DNA from: Megamerina dolium
Lineage: Eukaryota; Arthropoda; Insecta; Diptera; Megamerinidae
Direction of reading: 5' to 3'
Assembly (NCBI GenBank): GCA_963854835.1
Contig: OY978530.1
Location: forward strand, 10,668,872-10,732,871
DNA length: 64,000 bases
Part shown: positions 1-9,079 of the stretch, piece after piece
Numbering within the stretch: the stretch's first letter is position 1
Layout of the letters: the number at the start of each line of letters is the position of its first letter
Notes under the pieces: model-generated
What the model saw: only the letters and a program-made list of their open reading frames with translations
The model's database searches: none
Told to the model about the DNA's origin: nothing
Translations under genes and position numbers: made by a program

Positions 1-787
1 AGCATGTAGCTTAGTTGGGAATTCCAATTTAGTATTCTGTCCAGGATGATGTCTAGATATTTGACGTCATAGGAGACTTCGAGAGTTGTATTTTGCAGAC
101 GCACTGCGCCAAAATCGGGATTTTACTTCCTTGTGAAAGGAACAACAACAGGGAGTTCTCATGGTCTATTTACTTGCTTGGGGATAAAGATCACGTTTAC
201 TTTTCTCTGCGCGATCGGAATATACCTAAATTTGTAACTGTATCTAATTAGCTGTTCCAGCGTTGCATCCAAGAGGTTTTAAAAGATAGCTGAGAAGATC
301 CGATCACCTCCTGGGGCCTTGTAAAGTAGGAAATATGACACTGCCCATTTACTTTGTCTTTGTCGCATATATCGCCGTACAGACTGTTTGCCCATCTACC
401 AGAGTTTCGATGTACAATTGTAGGATATGAAGCAGGTAGAGTATTGGATTTTGTTACAGATCCTGGAAAATTTACCTGCAATAAATATCCCAGGGTTTCT
501 GTTCAATTCTGTGTGAATAATCCCTTTGGTTTCTTTAGAAGACCGATGCTATTTAATGATCCTTGGACAATATTTTGTGAAGCCACATTGCCTTCTCCAA
601 GAGCTACGTTTTGATTTTCTAATCAGAATGTTATATTCAGACCTATAGTCTGTCTAACGACCAGTTTTTCCCCCCTGTTGAATAGTATCCTAACCTACTT
701 TCTTCTGTCTTTGAGTTGCTCGTTCCAGCATGGAACCATTTGTTTCAGTACTGTAGGTCGAGTTTAGGGCAGTGAATAGAAGATTTT
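1..787 (-). pseudogene. LOA/R1-type non-LTR retrotransposon: EN-RT linker and RT remnant
   Basis: Read on the minus strand, this continues the endonuclease relic at 1177-1850. The linker before the RT contains a NFPGS motif (cf. HFPG in related elements). It is followed by the segment leading to the first RT block (IFIPK near 185-205), and then directly by the late-RT block KYLDIILDRILNWNSQL at 20-80. The palm domain that should lie between them, with the YADD active site, is missing, so roughly 200 codons were lost by internal deletion. Several stops and frameshifts are present. The clade call (LOA versus R1) rests on similarity to the better preserved copies at 8176-9055 and 20823-23481. 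Confidence 0.72.
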
Positions 788-1164
788 TTTTTACGGATGG
801 GTGCCGTAGCTCAGTGGTTAGTGTGTTCGCCTTCTGATCTGTAGGTCGTGGTTCAATACCCGGCTGATGCATAACAAATTTTATATCGAAAAGATTTTTC
901 TTTCGAATGGTACCCACCTGTCGGCAAGCAATTGGCAATTCTTCCGACAGTAACGACTTGCCATGAAAAAGCTTCTAAAAAGAACTCTGTGACAAAGCTC
1001 AGAAAAAGTGATGTCACAAGTGTTCTGCCGTTCGGAACCGGCTAAAATAAGTAGGTCCATTCTAATACTGTCCAAAATTTAAGACGCACAACAGTAATAG
1101 AAGAGAAGCTCGGCCAATGAGCCCTTTGGGGCTTTAAGTGCCACATATTTATTTATTTTTTTTT
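788..1164 (+). mobile_element. tRNA-derived SINE, copy A
   Basis: The head starts at about 799 with GGGTGCCGTAGCTCAGTGG (RNA polymerase III box A) and has a box-B-like GGTTCAATACC about 45 bp on. A roughly 290-bp body follows, ending in a small hairpin (AGCCC-TTTG-GGGCT) and an A/T-rich tail. It is flanked by a perfect 12-bp target-site duplication, ATAGAAGATTTT, at 776-787 and 1165-1176, so the insertion boundaries are clear. It lies antisense inside the LOA/R1 relic and is younger than it. SINEs encode no protein and use the RT of a partner LINE. Related copies lie at 10231, 14806, 33840 and 41566. Confidence 0.9.
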
Positions 1165-1176
1165 ATAGAAGATTTT

Positions 1177-1850
1177 AGTAATTTTCCGCTGCTAACTTTA
1201 GTTCCAGTGGAGACTTTATGCGGAGAGTAAGAGTATGAACTTCAGAGTGAATGAAGGCTCTGAAGAGATTCCAATTTGTTTTTCTGGGTGGACTTTGCAA
1301 AGAAATTAGCTCCACCCGCCCTCTGAGATTGAAACGTATGTGTTGATGATCAGATAAGGATGCCTTATCTGACACCCGCCAGTCCTCTATATGGTCAGGA
1401 CGTATGCCACTTGAAAGAGTGAGATCCAGTACCTCACTTCTTGTGGTGTTGATAAAGGTGGGTTTACATCCTCTATTTACTATGTCTACATTATTAGCCA
1501 TAAGAAAATTATGAAGTGACTCATTTCTAGAAATGTTGTCTCTGCTTCCCTACACAACATGCGTCGCATTTGCGTCGCACCCGATGACGAGTTGTTGTTC
1601 AACGACGAGCTCTATGCTTGCCGCTGTGAGGTCTCTCGAAATAAAATTTGTTAGTGAGAGGTGATTGATTGATTCGTCAATTAAGATAGCTGTGCGTGGC
1701 ATAGCCACTGACTTATGCTTTGGCTTATAAGCCTAGCTCTTGCCATTTTAAAACCAAGCCCTGTCGATTGATTGGTGTGTGACTGATTTTTTGTTGTAAT
1801 TGGCGTTGTTTCGCTCGTTAGGCTTGACCTTACCCACCGGGCTCTAGTCA
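1177..1850 (-). pseudogene. LOA/R1-type retrotransposon endonuclease (APE-like) domain remnant
   Basis: Minus-strand translation gives an APE-type endonuclease: GCDANA (the GDFNA-equivalent catalytic block) near 1575-1590, then RGCKPTF, a DLTLSS block, and DWRVSDKASLSDHQ, whose SDH is the terminal catalytic histidine block. The longest open piece is 1175-1501. A stop lies just after the GCDANA block and upstream frames are broken. In an intact element the domain nicks target DNA for target-primed reverse transcription. It continues into the linker and RT relic at 1-787 once the SINE at 788-1164 is removed. Confidence 0.8.
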
Positions 1851-2306
1851 GGAGTACTGGACGTCCCTCCAAACCTCAACAGTAAAGAACTGTTTATTGG
1901 AGGACGGTTGATCACCTAGCTCGCTTCGAGAGCCCGAGGTCGAAACCTCTTTGAAGGTTGAAGGGTACTTATGAACTGTGTTTTGTGACACAGTTTCATC
2001 TGATACAGTAGGATTGGCTCCCTCTTCCGTACCACCGGTGACACGGGTTGATACCAGCTTAGGGTGGCCGAAGCGATAAGCTGTTTTAAACTTCCGCTCG
2101 GAGAGTGATCGCATTGCCTCGTCATTTATAACGTTGGCTAATCGCAAAATATCGTCTTGGGGTACCCGTTGTACCCCTTTCCAATGCTCGCTAGATATTA
2201 GGTTTTGCGCATTTATTGTCGCACGAATCTCGGCGTCGTCAATGTTAGAGCTGTAGGGGAAAAAGCCTTGGACTGCATGAGACGCGGGGAAATCTTTCTC
2301 CTCCAC
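1848..2306 (-). other. 152-codon open frame, unrecognised, possibly part of the LOA-like relic
   Basis: An uninterrupted minus-strand frame that is polar and Ser/Thr-rich, with no cysteine clusters, membrane segment or known catalytic motif. It lies immediately upstream, in element orientation, of the endonuclease relic at 1177-1850, where ORF1 or the ORF2 N-terminus would be expected. I could not match it to a LOA ORF1. It may be a chance frame or the relic of another element. Confidence 0.25.
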
Positions 2307-3049
2307 TATAAAAAAAATTTACCGAGCTTTTTTCGGCTTGGACGACCGCCTTTTGGATTAGATGGCGTTTTTATGGCTTCAATAGTTGTTTCGATCCTCA
2401 ACCAGTCTTTGAATTTAGTGTTAAAACTTTTCAAATTCTTTGTACTATTAACCACTTTGAATTGATATTTTTTTAGATATTCTTAGAATTCTGATTCAAA
2501 AGCTCTATGTAGCTATCCGAAGTATTCCCGACTGCCATATTTTCAAGTAAATGGTTAAAATGGGCTCTTCCTTTACATCGCGCTCTGCGTGCCATATGTG
2601 CTTCAAATAAGATCTTATTTTTAACATAGTAAGTGTCGAAAAAACAGAATAAATGGTTCAACACCTCTACATATCTGCAAATGAAATGATTGAGAATCGA
2701 TGTATTTAACTGCCTACATCGATTTTGTGTAATGCATTTGAGTGGAAATTGTTTTGATTCGCTATAATAAAAGAGTTCCATGTTTTTTCTCTCTCAATTA
2801 ATAAATTGCTTTTATTTAGGCACAGAATCTCACGGCTTATAAATCTTATTTAAATAGTTCACTATGTGCAAGTTCAAACGCCTGTATTTTTCGTTATAAA
2901 TCAAACATAATTTTTGATTTCTCATGCCTCATGTGTCCATTTTACCAAACAATTAAAAGGGTTGCCATAACAAATACTTTAATGTGAGGATTTTAGCCAA
3001 AAAACGGCGTAACTTTACCCATAGTTGGACCATAGGTATCTTCCTTACC
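2307..3049. other. No recognisable gene
   Basis: AT-rich sequence with only short frames. A 102-codon minus-strand frame at 2473-2781 shows no motif I recognise. I see no repeat boundary, RNA gene or TE domain here. Confidence 0.5.
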
Positions 3050-3753
3050 CACCCCGGCATTGAAGACGACGTTGCTACCAAATAGAGCCTCTTTCAGCGC
3101 CTTGAAGAAGTTTATGAGCGCTAGCCCAGCCACGATATCAAAATCGTGCTTTAGAAATTTATGAACGCTGCCTCCGCCACGATATTCAAATCGTGCTTGG
3201 CAACTTCAATGCTAGGGTGGACAAGGAAGGTGCTTTTGGATCAACTGTCGGAAAATTCAGTCTTCACCAGAGCACTTCCGATTACAGAATGAGGCTGATC
3301 GACTTCGATGCAGCACGAAACATGGTGTTTAGTAATATCAGATTTCAACATCTTGACATCCAGAAAGCGACGTGGCTTACTTTTACTCTACGAACGAAAA
3401 ACCAAATTGATCACGTGATGTTCGACGGAAGTCACGTTTCCAGTGTTATGGACCTTAAATCGATTCTCGTTGCAACTAAGGTGAGAACACGTTTATGTAT
3501 CGCAAAGAACAAACGAAGTCCCACATAGAGAAAGCTTTACGTAAATAAGCTGCAATCAACAGAGACAGCAAATGTTTTTAACACTCGACTATAGGATCTG
3601 CTTATGTAGAACACACCCCCTCTTGATAATACATGCGCACAGTGGACACAAATATCCCACTCCTTGGTTACTGCCTATCTTCTTCCTGCTATAAGCAAAG
3701 ACAGAAATGAGACTCGAAAATTCTACGAGAAGATCAAGACTGGAAGATGCTCA
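3050..3753 (+). pseudogene. RTE-type non-LTR retrotransposon: endonuclease and start of linker
   Basis: Plus-strand frames give an APE-type endonuclease of the RTE kind: LGNFNARVDKEG (catalytic N and D) at about 3196, VGKFSLH, GLRLIDF-like and NQIDHVMFDGSH (the late catalytic block), then KVRTRLC. After 3530 the frame breaks, but the linker continues to ETRKFYEKIK near 3712-3735. A stop lies before the catalytic block, and about 47 bp encoding the YER..HDIKIVL region are tandemly duplicated (about 3108-3165). The copy is truncated before the RT and meets an inverted RTE fragment at about 3753. Confidence 0.8.
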
Positions 3754-3995
3754 GAGCTTTAAACCGCCACTCATTCGCTTGGTCTTCTCGAAGAATTTTC
3801 GAGTATAATTCTTGTCTCTACTCATCTCTATCTCCTTACACTCTCGTCTTTCTAGCTCTCTCTTCTTACGCCTGTTCCTTAACAGGTCACGTGGCATCTG
3901 TAGGCGGCGTCTTTCCTTGCGGTAACGTCGCGACACTCCTGTTTATATCAGTCATTCCATAGAGGCCGGTAGTAATCGAATACCTCCACGACAGC
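3754..3995 (-). pseudogene. RTE-type linker fragment, inverted relative to the preceding copy
   Basis: The minus strand encodes a basic linker segment (RRYRKERRRLQ, KKRELERRECKEIEMSRDKN, TRKFFEKTKR). It matches the same region of the RTE copy at 15705-17060 nearly base for base over about 240 bp, for example CTAGCTCTCTCTTCTTACG in both. It abuts the plus-strand RTE fragment tail to tail. Confidence 0.75.
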
Positions 3996-4485
3996 AGTAG
4001 TCTTGAAGTGGGATGTTTTTGTTGTTAATCGCGTTTCTAATGCACTTTATTATAAAATTTTTAAGAAGTTTTGAGAAAATTGATAACATACTAATGGGTC
4101 TGTACGACGCGATGTTTGTAGGAGCTTTAGGATTATAATAATTTGGGGAGTATTTCATGACTGCAGAAGGCAGTTATGCATGAGATGGATTATAATTATT
4201 CCTGGGAGCTGTTAGATTCTTTGTCCTCTAATCAAATCACATCCTGGAGATTTTTACCGGTTGAATCCTTTGGTCGCGTTTATAAGCTCTTTTTTTCGAG
4301 ATCGATATACCATGAATGTTGCAGTTAGGGTGAACTGATGGTTACGGGGTACGGGCTACACTTGCAGTAGGTGATTGACAAAAGCAATTCGCTTTTCTGC
4401 ATCACTTCCTGCCCATTCACCTTTTTAGTTTTTTAATAGCTCGCCAGCGTTCGGAACAAGTGCAGAATACGGACTCAGAAGGAAA
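3996..4485 (-). pseudogene. Jockey-type non-LTR retrotransposon RT N-terminal fragment
   Basis: The minus strand shows the linker end (GEWAGSD-like, near 4400-4440) and the first RT blocks, including SYRPISMLSIFSKLLKN at about 4060-4110, the fingers block shared by Jockey elements. Reading frames are broken. The fragment ends at the RTE piece on one side and at the inverted-repeat element (4486-6866) on the other. The palm and active site are absent. Confidence 0.7.
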
Positions 4486-4905
4486 CAAAAATAAAAAATT
4501 GCCTCGGATAGAGCTTCGTTTTGTAAATATAAAAAGTAAAAAATTTGTCTCTGAAAATGCCCATACCAGGCGTGGCTCAAGGTCAAAGTTCAAAATTGAG
4601 GCCGAGATTATTCGATAGAGACGCAATTTTTTTCTATAATATGGGTATCATAAGAAAGGTTTTTTAAATACCTTTTTACTGATATATATAATTTAATACA
4701 TATTATATATATATTTATATATAATCTATAAATATATAAAATATATAAACTATATAAACTATAAATTTGAAATTTTTTTTTTTTCAAAAACCAATTTTTT
4801 TTTCGAAAATAAGCCTTATTTACCTATCGAAAATTTAGCACGATACTAAAGCTTATACAATTACCTTTACAACGGTGTATAAAACATATTTTTTCAGAAT
4901 TTGTA
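4486..4905 (+). repeat. Left terminal inverted repeat
   Basis: It pairs with 6475-6866 in reverse complement. The outer 210 bp are the best conserved (about 85 percent by eye), followed by AT-rich drift and then a second conserved block (TTTTTTTCGAAAA and TGTATAAAACATATTTTT) near 4790-4900. It contains short open frames on both strands that mirror those of the other arm and are not genes. Confidence 0.75.
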
Positions 4906-5009
4906 TGCATTTCAAACATTGTTTTCAAGCTGATACTTCATCAAGTGTTTCCACTATGGACGGCTTTCGATACAATTACCTGCATGTCTTCAAATTCAGT
5001 ATCGCAACC

Positions 5010-6170
5010 AACAGTATTTTAGGACAAAATCTTTTTTGATAGCCAGCCTTCGGCCGGGAGCAAAAAAAATAACCCTTATAGACCCGACGCCGGCTTCGCG
5101 ACCAACAGTATTTTAGGATAAAAGCTTTTTTGATAGCCGGCCTTTGGCCGGGCGCTAAAAAAATAACCCTTATAGGCCCGACGCCGGCTTCGCGACCAAC
5201 AGTATTTTAGGACAAAAGTTTTTTTGATAGCCGGCCTTTGGCCGGGCGCTAAAAAAATAACCCTAATAGGCCCGACGCCGGCTTCGCAACCAACAGTATT
5301 TTAGGGCAAATGCTTTTTTGATAGCCGGCCTTTGGCCGGGCGCAAAAAAAATAACCCTTATAGGCCCGACGCCGGCTTCGCGACCAACAGTATTTTAGGA
5401 TAAAAGCTTTTTTGATAGCCGGCCTTCGGCCGGGCGCTAAAAAAATAACCCTAATAGGCCCGACGCCGGCTTCGCAACCAACAGTATTTTAGGGCAAATG
5501 CTTTTTTGATAACCGGCCTTTGGCCGGGCGCAAAAAAAATAACCCTTATAGGCCCGACGCCGGCTTCGCGACCAACAGTATTTTAGGATAAAAGCTTTTT
5601 TGATAGCCGGCCTTCGGCCGGTCGCTAAAAAAATAACCCTTATAGGCCCGACGCCGGCTTCGCGACCAACAGTATTTTAGGACAAATGCTTTTTTGATAG
5701 CCGGCCTTTGGCCGGGCGCAAAAAAAATAACCCTTATAGGCCCGACGCCGGCTTCGCGACCAACAGTATTTTAGGATAAAAGCTTTTTTGATAGCCGGCC
5801 TTCGGCCGGGCGCTAAAAAAATAATCCTTATAGGCCCGACGCCGGCTTCGCGACCAACAGTATTTTAGGACAAATGCTTTTTTGATAGCCGGCCTTTGGC
5901 CGGGCGCAAAAAAAATAACCCTTATAGGCCCGACGCCGGCTTCGCGACCAACAGTATTTTAGGATAAAAGCTTTCTTGATAGCCGGCCATATAGGCCCGA
6001 CGCCGGCTTCGCGACCAACAGTATTTTAGGACAAAAGTTTTTTTGGGCGCTAAAAAAATAACCCTTATAGGCCCAACGCCGGCTTCGCGACCAACAGTAT
6101 TTTAGGATAAAAGCATTTTTGATAGCCGGCTTCGCGACCAACAATATTTTAGGACAAAAGCTTATAGGCC
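5010..6170 (+). repeat. 94-bp tandem (satellite) array, about 12-13 units
   Basis: The landmark GACGCCGGC recurs at 5086, 5180, 5274, 5368, 5462, 5556, 5650, 5744, 5838 and 5932, a strict 94-bp period. Shortened units follow to about 6170. Each unit has the order ACCAACAGTATTTTAGG, then a T run, then a GC hairpin (CCGGCC-TTY-GGCCGG), then an A run, then ATAACCCTTATAGGCCC. From about 5368 to 5930 two unit types alternate (see findings). The GC-rich, palindromic composition contrasts sharply with the AT-rich surroundings. Confidence 0.93.
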
Positions 6171-6474
6171 TCACGCAAGCTTTGCGACAAACGTTTTAGC
6201 ATTGAAATCTCTTTGTAATTTTTACTATTGAAATTTTATTCATTTGTTTCAATATTGTATTCACCATCAGGATAATCTACAACATAGGGCTCTAACAATG
6301 TGGTCTTTACTAGATTAATAAAAGATTTAGTTAATTATACTATTTCATCCTATTTTTCCTTAATTCTTTTGTCTATCTCTACCGCTATGATTATAACTGC
6401 CTCACTATTCCTCTGTGCACATATTTGCTATAGCGAAAGTATGACCATAAAAAAATATATTAAAAATATATAAA

Positions 6475-6866
6475 AATTCTTTAAAAATATGTTTTATATA
6501 CCATTGGAAAGGTAATCCTATGATCTTTGAAATAATATATAATTTTTGATAGATTAATGGGGGACTTTTTCGAAAAAAAACCGGTTTTTACAAAATTTTT
6601 AAAAAAAATTTATAATTTTCTTCATAACATTTAAGAAGTTAATAATTCATATAAAATATTATATATCTGTAAAAAGGTATTAAAATTACCTGTGTTTTGA
6701 TACCCATATTGTAGAAAAAACTTGCTTGTCTCTCGAGTAATCTCAACCTCAATTTTGAACTTTGGCCTTGAACCACGCCTTGTGTGGGCATTTGCAGAGA
6801 CAAATTTTTTATTTTTTATATTCACAAAACGAAGCTCTATCCGAGGCAATTTTTTATTTTATTTTA
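6475..6866 (-). repeat. Right terminal inverted repeat
   Basis: Reverse-complement partner of 4486-4905. The inner conserved block (ATGTTTTATATACCATTGG, CGAAAAAAAACCGG) lies at 6488-6590 and the outer block at 6660-6866. Confidence 0.75.
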
Positions 6867-7350
6867 ATACAGCTGCCGTTGAAACACATTACATAAATGT
6901 ATAGCAAATGTGTTGGCTTTTTCTTCTTCAGTGCGTGACCAATTTCCGACTGATTTCTGATTGGAAATTCTGCATCAAGTGGCGTTTTCAGCTTTTTGTA
7001 AGAGTTCCAAAGCGAATTTATTTTGGTAGTCATAGGAGAAAGCTTTTCGATATACTTTAGCTGTTCAAATTCCTCATCCTGTTTTAGTGCATTTTTCAGA
7101 GCTCTTTCAGCACACTTAAGTCTTTGTTTTGATGCAGGTGACCGGCATGTCTGCCATTCTCTTCTATGCCGGCGCTTTTCATTAACGAGTTTTTCAATTT
7201 GGGTGTTGGTGGCTATACGAATATTCGCTTGTTTTTGGTAATAATGTGGGGTTGAAACTATTGCAGCAGTAGTGAGCATGGTATTGATGATGTTTAGATT
7301 ATCATCGATGTCGATCTCAGACTGGATTACAGGACTGGTGTTGATATGAC
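6867..7350 (-). pseudogene. Jockey-type EN-RT linker fragment
   Basis: The minus strand encodes the charged linker typical of Jockey ORF2: LVNEKRRHRREWQ, a KQRLKCAERALKNAL helix, YIEKLSPM, LWNSYKKLK and EFPIRNQ, then after a frameshift a GNW-SRTEEEKA block. It stops at the inverted-repeat element. At about 7350 it joins LOA sequence of the same orientation, so the junction is itself a breakpoint. Confidence 0.72.
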
Positions 7351-7630
7351 TACTTATATAATGGGAAACTTAACAACAAATCCTTCCTGAAGTCTAGCAC
7401 TGAAGTGATGTAATATGATTCCCCGTACTGCTTTCGGCTTTCTAATATTTTACTGTTTCCAAACTGTCTCGCATTCCATATGCCGCCTTCTTTAATCTTG
7501 ATAGCCGCGTTTGCTGCGGTTAGTTGTATATGAATGTCGATCGGAAGTAGATTTAGGACGACGTTCAGTGGCTCCGCTGGGCATTATTTCATTGCCAAAG
7601 TTATTCTTACACACGCTGTGCGTTGTAAAC
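7351..7630 (-). pseudogene. LOA-type RT C-terminal fragment
   Basis: The minus strand gives LLPIDIHIQLTAANAAIKIK, which aligns by eye with LLPLDLHIMKSAALTALRLK of the LOA element at 20823-21665. It continues the RT relic at 8176-9055 once the TA-flanked insertion at 7633-8173 is removed. No RNase H domain is retained. Confidence 0.7.
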
Positions 7631-7632
7631 TA

Positions 7633-8173
7633 CCGGGTGATTTTTTGAGAGCCTTCGGATTTGATTTAAAAAAACACATCAAATTTAAAGAAATGTATGA
7701 AATCTTTATTTGAGTCGATAGAACGATCTATGTAATTCAATGATTAAAGATGATTTCATGTAAATGTTGACCGCGGCTTCTCCTCAAATGGTTCATACGC
7801 TAGGTCCAATTTTGGCATACTCTCTCCAACATATCGGCAGGTATCTCACGAATAAATCGATAATTCACGGCGGATAGAGCTGCAATATTTTCCTTTGTAC
7901 TCACTCTACGTATGCGTGTTGGTGGTTAAATGTCCAATAATCTAAATTTGGTGCAAAATTTAGTCACAAGATTCCGAATAGCCGCCTCAGAAGGTCGTCC
8001 AAACTGGCCACAAAATAAATGAACGAATGAACCGAGCATGAATTTTGATAATAAAATTCGTTTGTAAGTCGATTCATGGTTGAATTATAGACCAAACTGG
8101 TAATGTTTGACAGTAACATGTAACACGAAAACAGCTGAGCTGCCAAAAAGAAAATTGCGAAAAAATCACCCTG
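7633..8173 (-). mobile_element. Mariner/IS630-type internally deleted DNA transposon (541 bp)
   Basis: The ends are inverted repeats, CCGGGTGATTTTTTGAG on the left and the complement of CAGGGTGATTTTTTCGC on the right, directly flanked by TA on both sides (7631-7632 and 8174-8175), the Tc1/mariner target duplication. Minus-strand translation near 7755-7870 retains a transposase C-terminus (IPADMLERVCQNWT, stop, RMNHLRRSRGQHLHEII), resembling a widespread insect mariner-like family. The catalytic part is gone, so it is non-autonomous. It interrupts the LOA RT relic. Confidence 0.85.
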
Positions 8174-8175
8174 TA

Positions 8176-9055
8176 GTAAGTCATTTGACGTTATATTGCT
8201 TGCTTGGCGGTGGCCACCATACTAAAGCCCCGTATGTTACGATTGGTCTTATTGCGGCGGTGTGCATCCACAGCGCAAGTTTGGGTTTTAAATCCCAATT
8301 TCTGCTGCGGTCATCTGCGAACGCAACTACTTTTGCTCCAACTCTAAGTGGAGTTCTAATAGAATATTGTTTAGCGCTAGTACCCATAGGAGCGGAGATA
8401 AGACCCCGTCTTGTGGGGTACCTCTCCCCGCAAATTGTGTTATTGTAGCGCCTCCATTCGACGCTTGTATTAATGTATTATTCTGCAGCATACATCTAAT
8501 CCAGCTGCTAACGAAGCCATCAACTCCGAATTTAACCAAAGATTCGAATATGGTGTTAATGGATATATTACACCTTTAATGTTTAAGAAGGCTGCCATGG
8601 TAAACTGTTGCTGATAGTAGATTTTTCGATATGCCCCACCACCTCATGAAGGGCTGTTTCTGTAGACTTCTCTTTCATGTAGGCGTGCTGTGAATTTGAA
8701 AGAAGGTGTCCATTTACTGTGGACCTAATATGAACGTCTAGTAATCTTTCCAGTGCCTTTCGTAGGAAAGAAGTTAAACTAATTGGTCTAAAGTCTTTTG
8801 CCTCTTCATGCTTTTTCTTACCCTCCTTGGGTATGAAAACCGTCTTAACCCTTCTCCAAAAGCTACCTTTTCTTTATCTATTATTGAGTCTACTATATCA
8901 CTCGACAGGGATGTATGGATTTTCCAAGACCTCTGATAAGAAACGCAGCCGAAAAAGTGACATTTAACTAGCGTTGCTAGAGATTCCTCTGCATTGGTCG
9001 TCCATCCTCCATCCTCACTTTTAACGAAAGTAGAATTGAACAATATTTTATTTTA
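8176..9055 (-). pseudogene. LOA-type RT fragment with internal deletion
   Basis: The minus strand shows, in order, the linker (KSEDGGWTTNAEESL, then CHF.GC) near 8940-9030, disrupted early RT blocks, FGVDGFVSSWIRCMLQN, the RT block TPQDGVLSPLLWVLALNN (normally PQGGVLSP) near 8390-8440, and a late block (ALWMHTAAIRPIVTYGALVWWP) near 8210-8260. The YADD block between the last two is deleted. It continues into 7351-7630 across the DNA-transposon insertion. At least three frame breaks are present. Confidence 0.8.
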
Positions 9056-9079
9056 ATATAATTTAATTTATCTTAATTG

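Larger units (their letters stand above)
4486..6866. mobile_element. Foldback-like non-autonomous element with long terminal inverted repeats and an internal satellite
   Basis: The two ends are inverted copies of each other: an outer block starting AAAAATTGCCTCGGATAGAG on the left, and its complement CTCTATCCGAGGCAATTTTT ending the right side. The inverted similarity extends inward about 400 bp on each side. Between the arms lie a 94-bp GC-rich tandem array (about 5010-6170) and about 300 bp of AT-rich unique sequence. No transposase frame is present, so mobility would have to be supplied in trans. Both flanks are Jockey fragments, but they overlap in content and so are different copies; I could not define a target-site duplication. 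The architecture resembles Foldback or satellite-bearing MITE elements; the superfamily is unknown. Confidence 0.75.

Noticed and set aside
690..1075. Small minus-strand frames over SINE copies (also at 9778-10632 and 41554-41785)
   Set aside because: They read the complement of the SINE body and recur in every copy because the sequence does, not because a protein is conserved.
3747..3962. Plus-strand 71-codon frame as a gene
   Set aside because: The complementary strand encodes the RTE linker and the same sequence recurs at 15896-16137.
4417..4626. Similar 60-70 codon frames at 4417-4626 and 6722-6904 as a duplicated gene
   Set aside because: They are opposite arms of the same inverted repeat and have no protein motif.
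5010..6170. CRISPR array
   Set aside because: The units are head-to-tail with no unique spacers, and the context is eukaryotic.
5959..6174. Minus-strand reading frame of 71 codons inside the satellite
   Set aside because: It is a by-product of the 94-bp repeat translated through shortened units.
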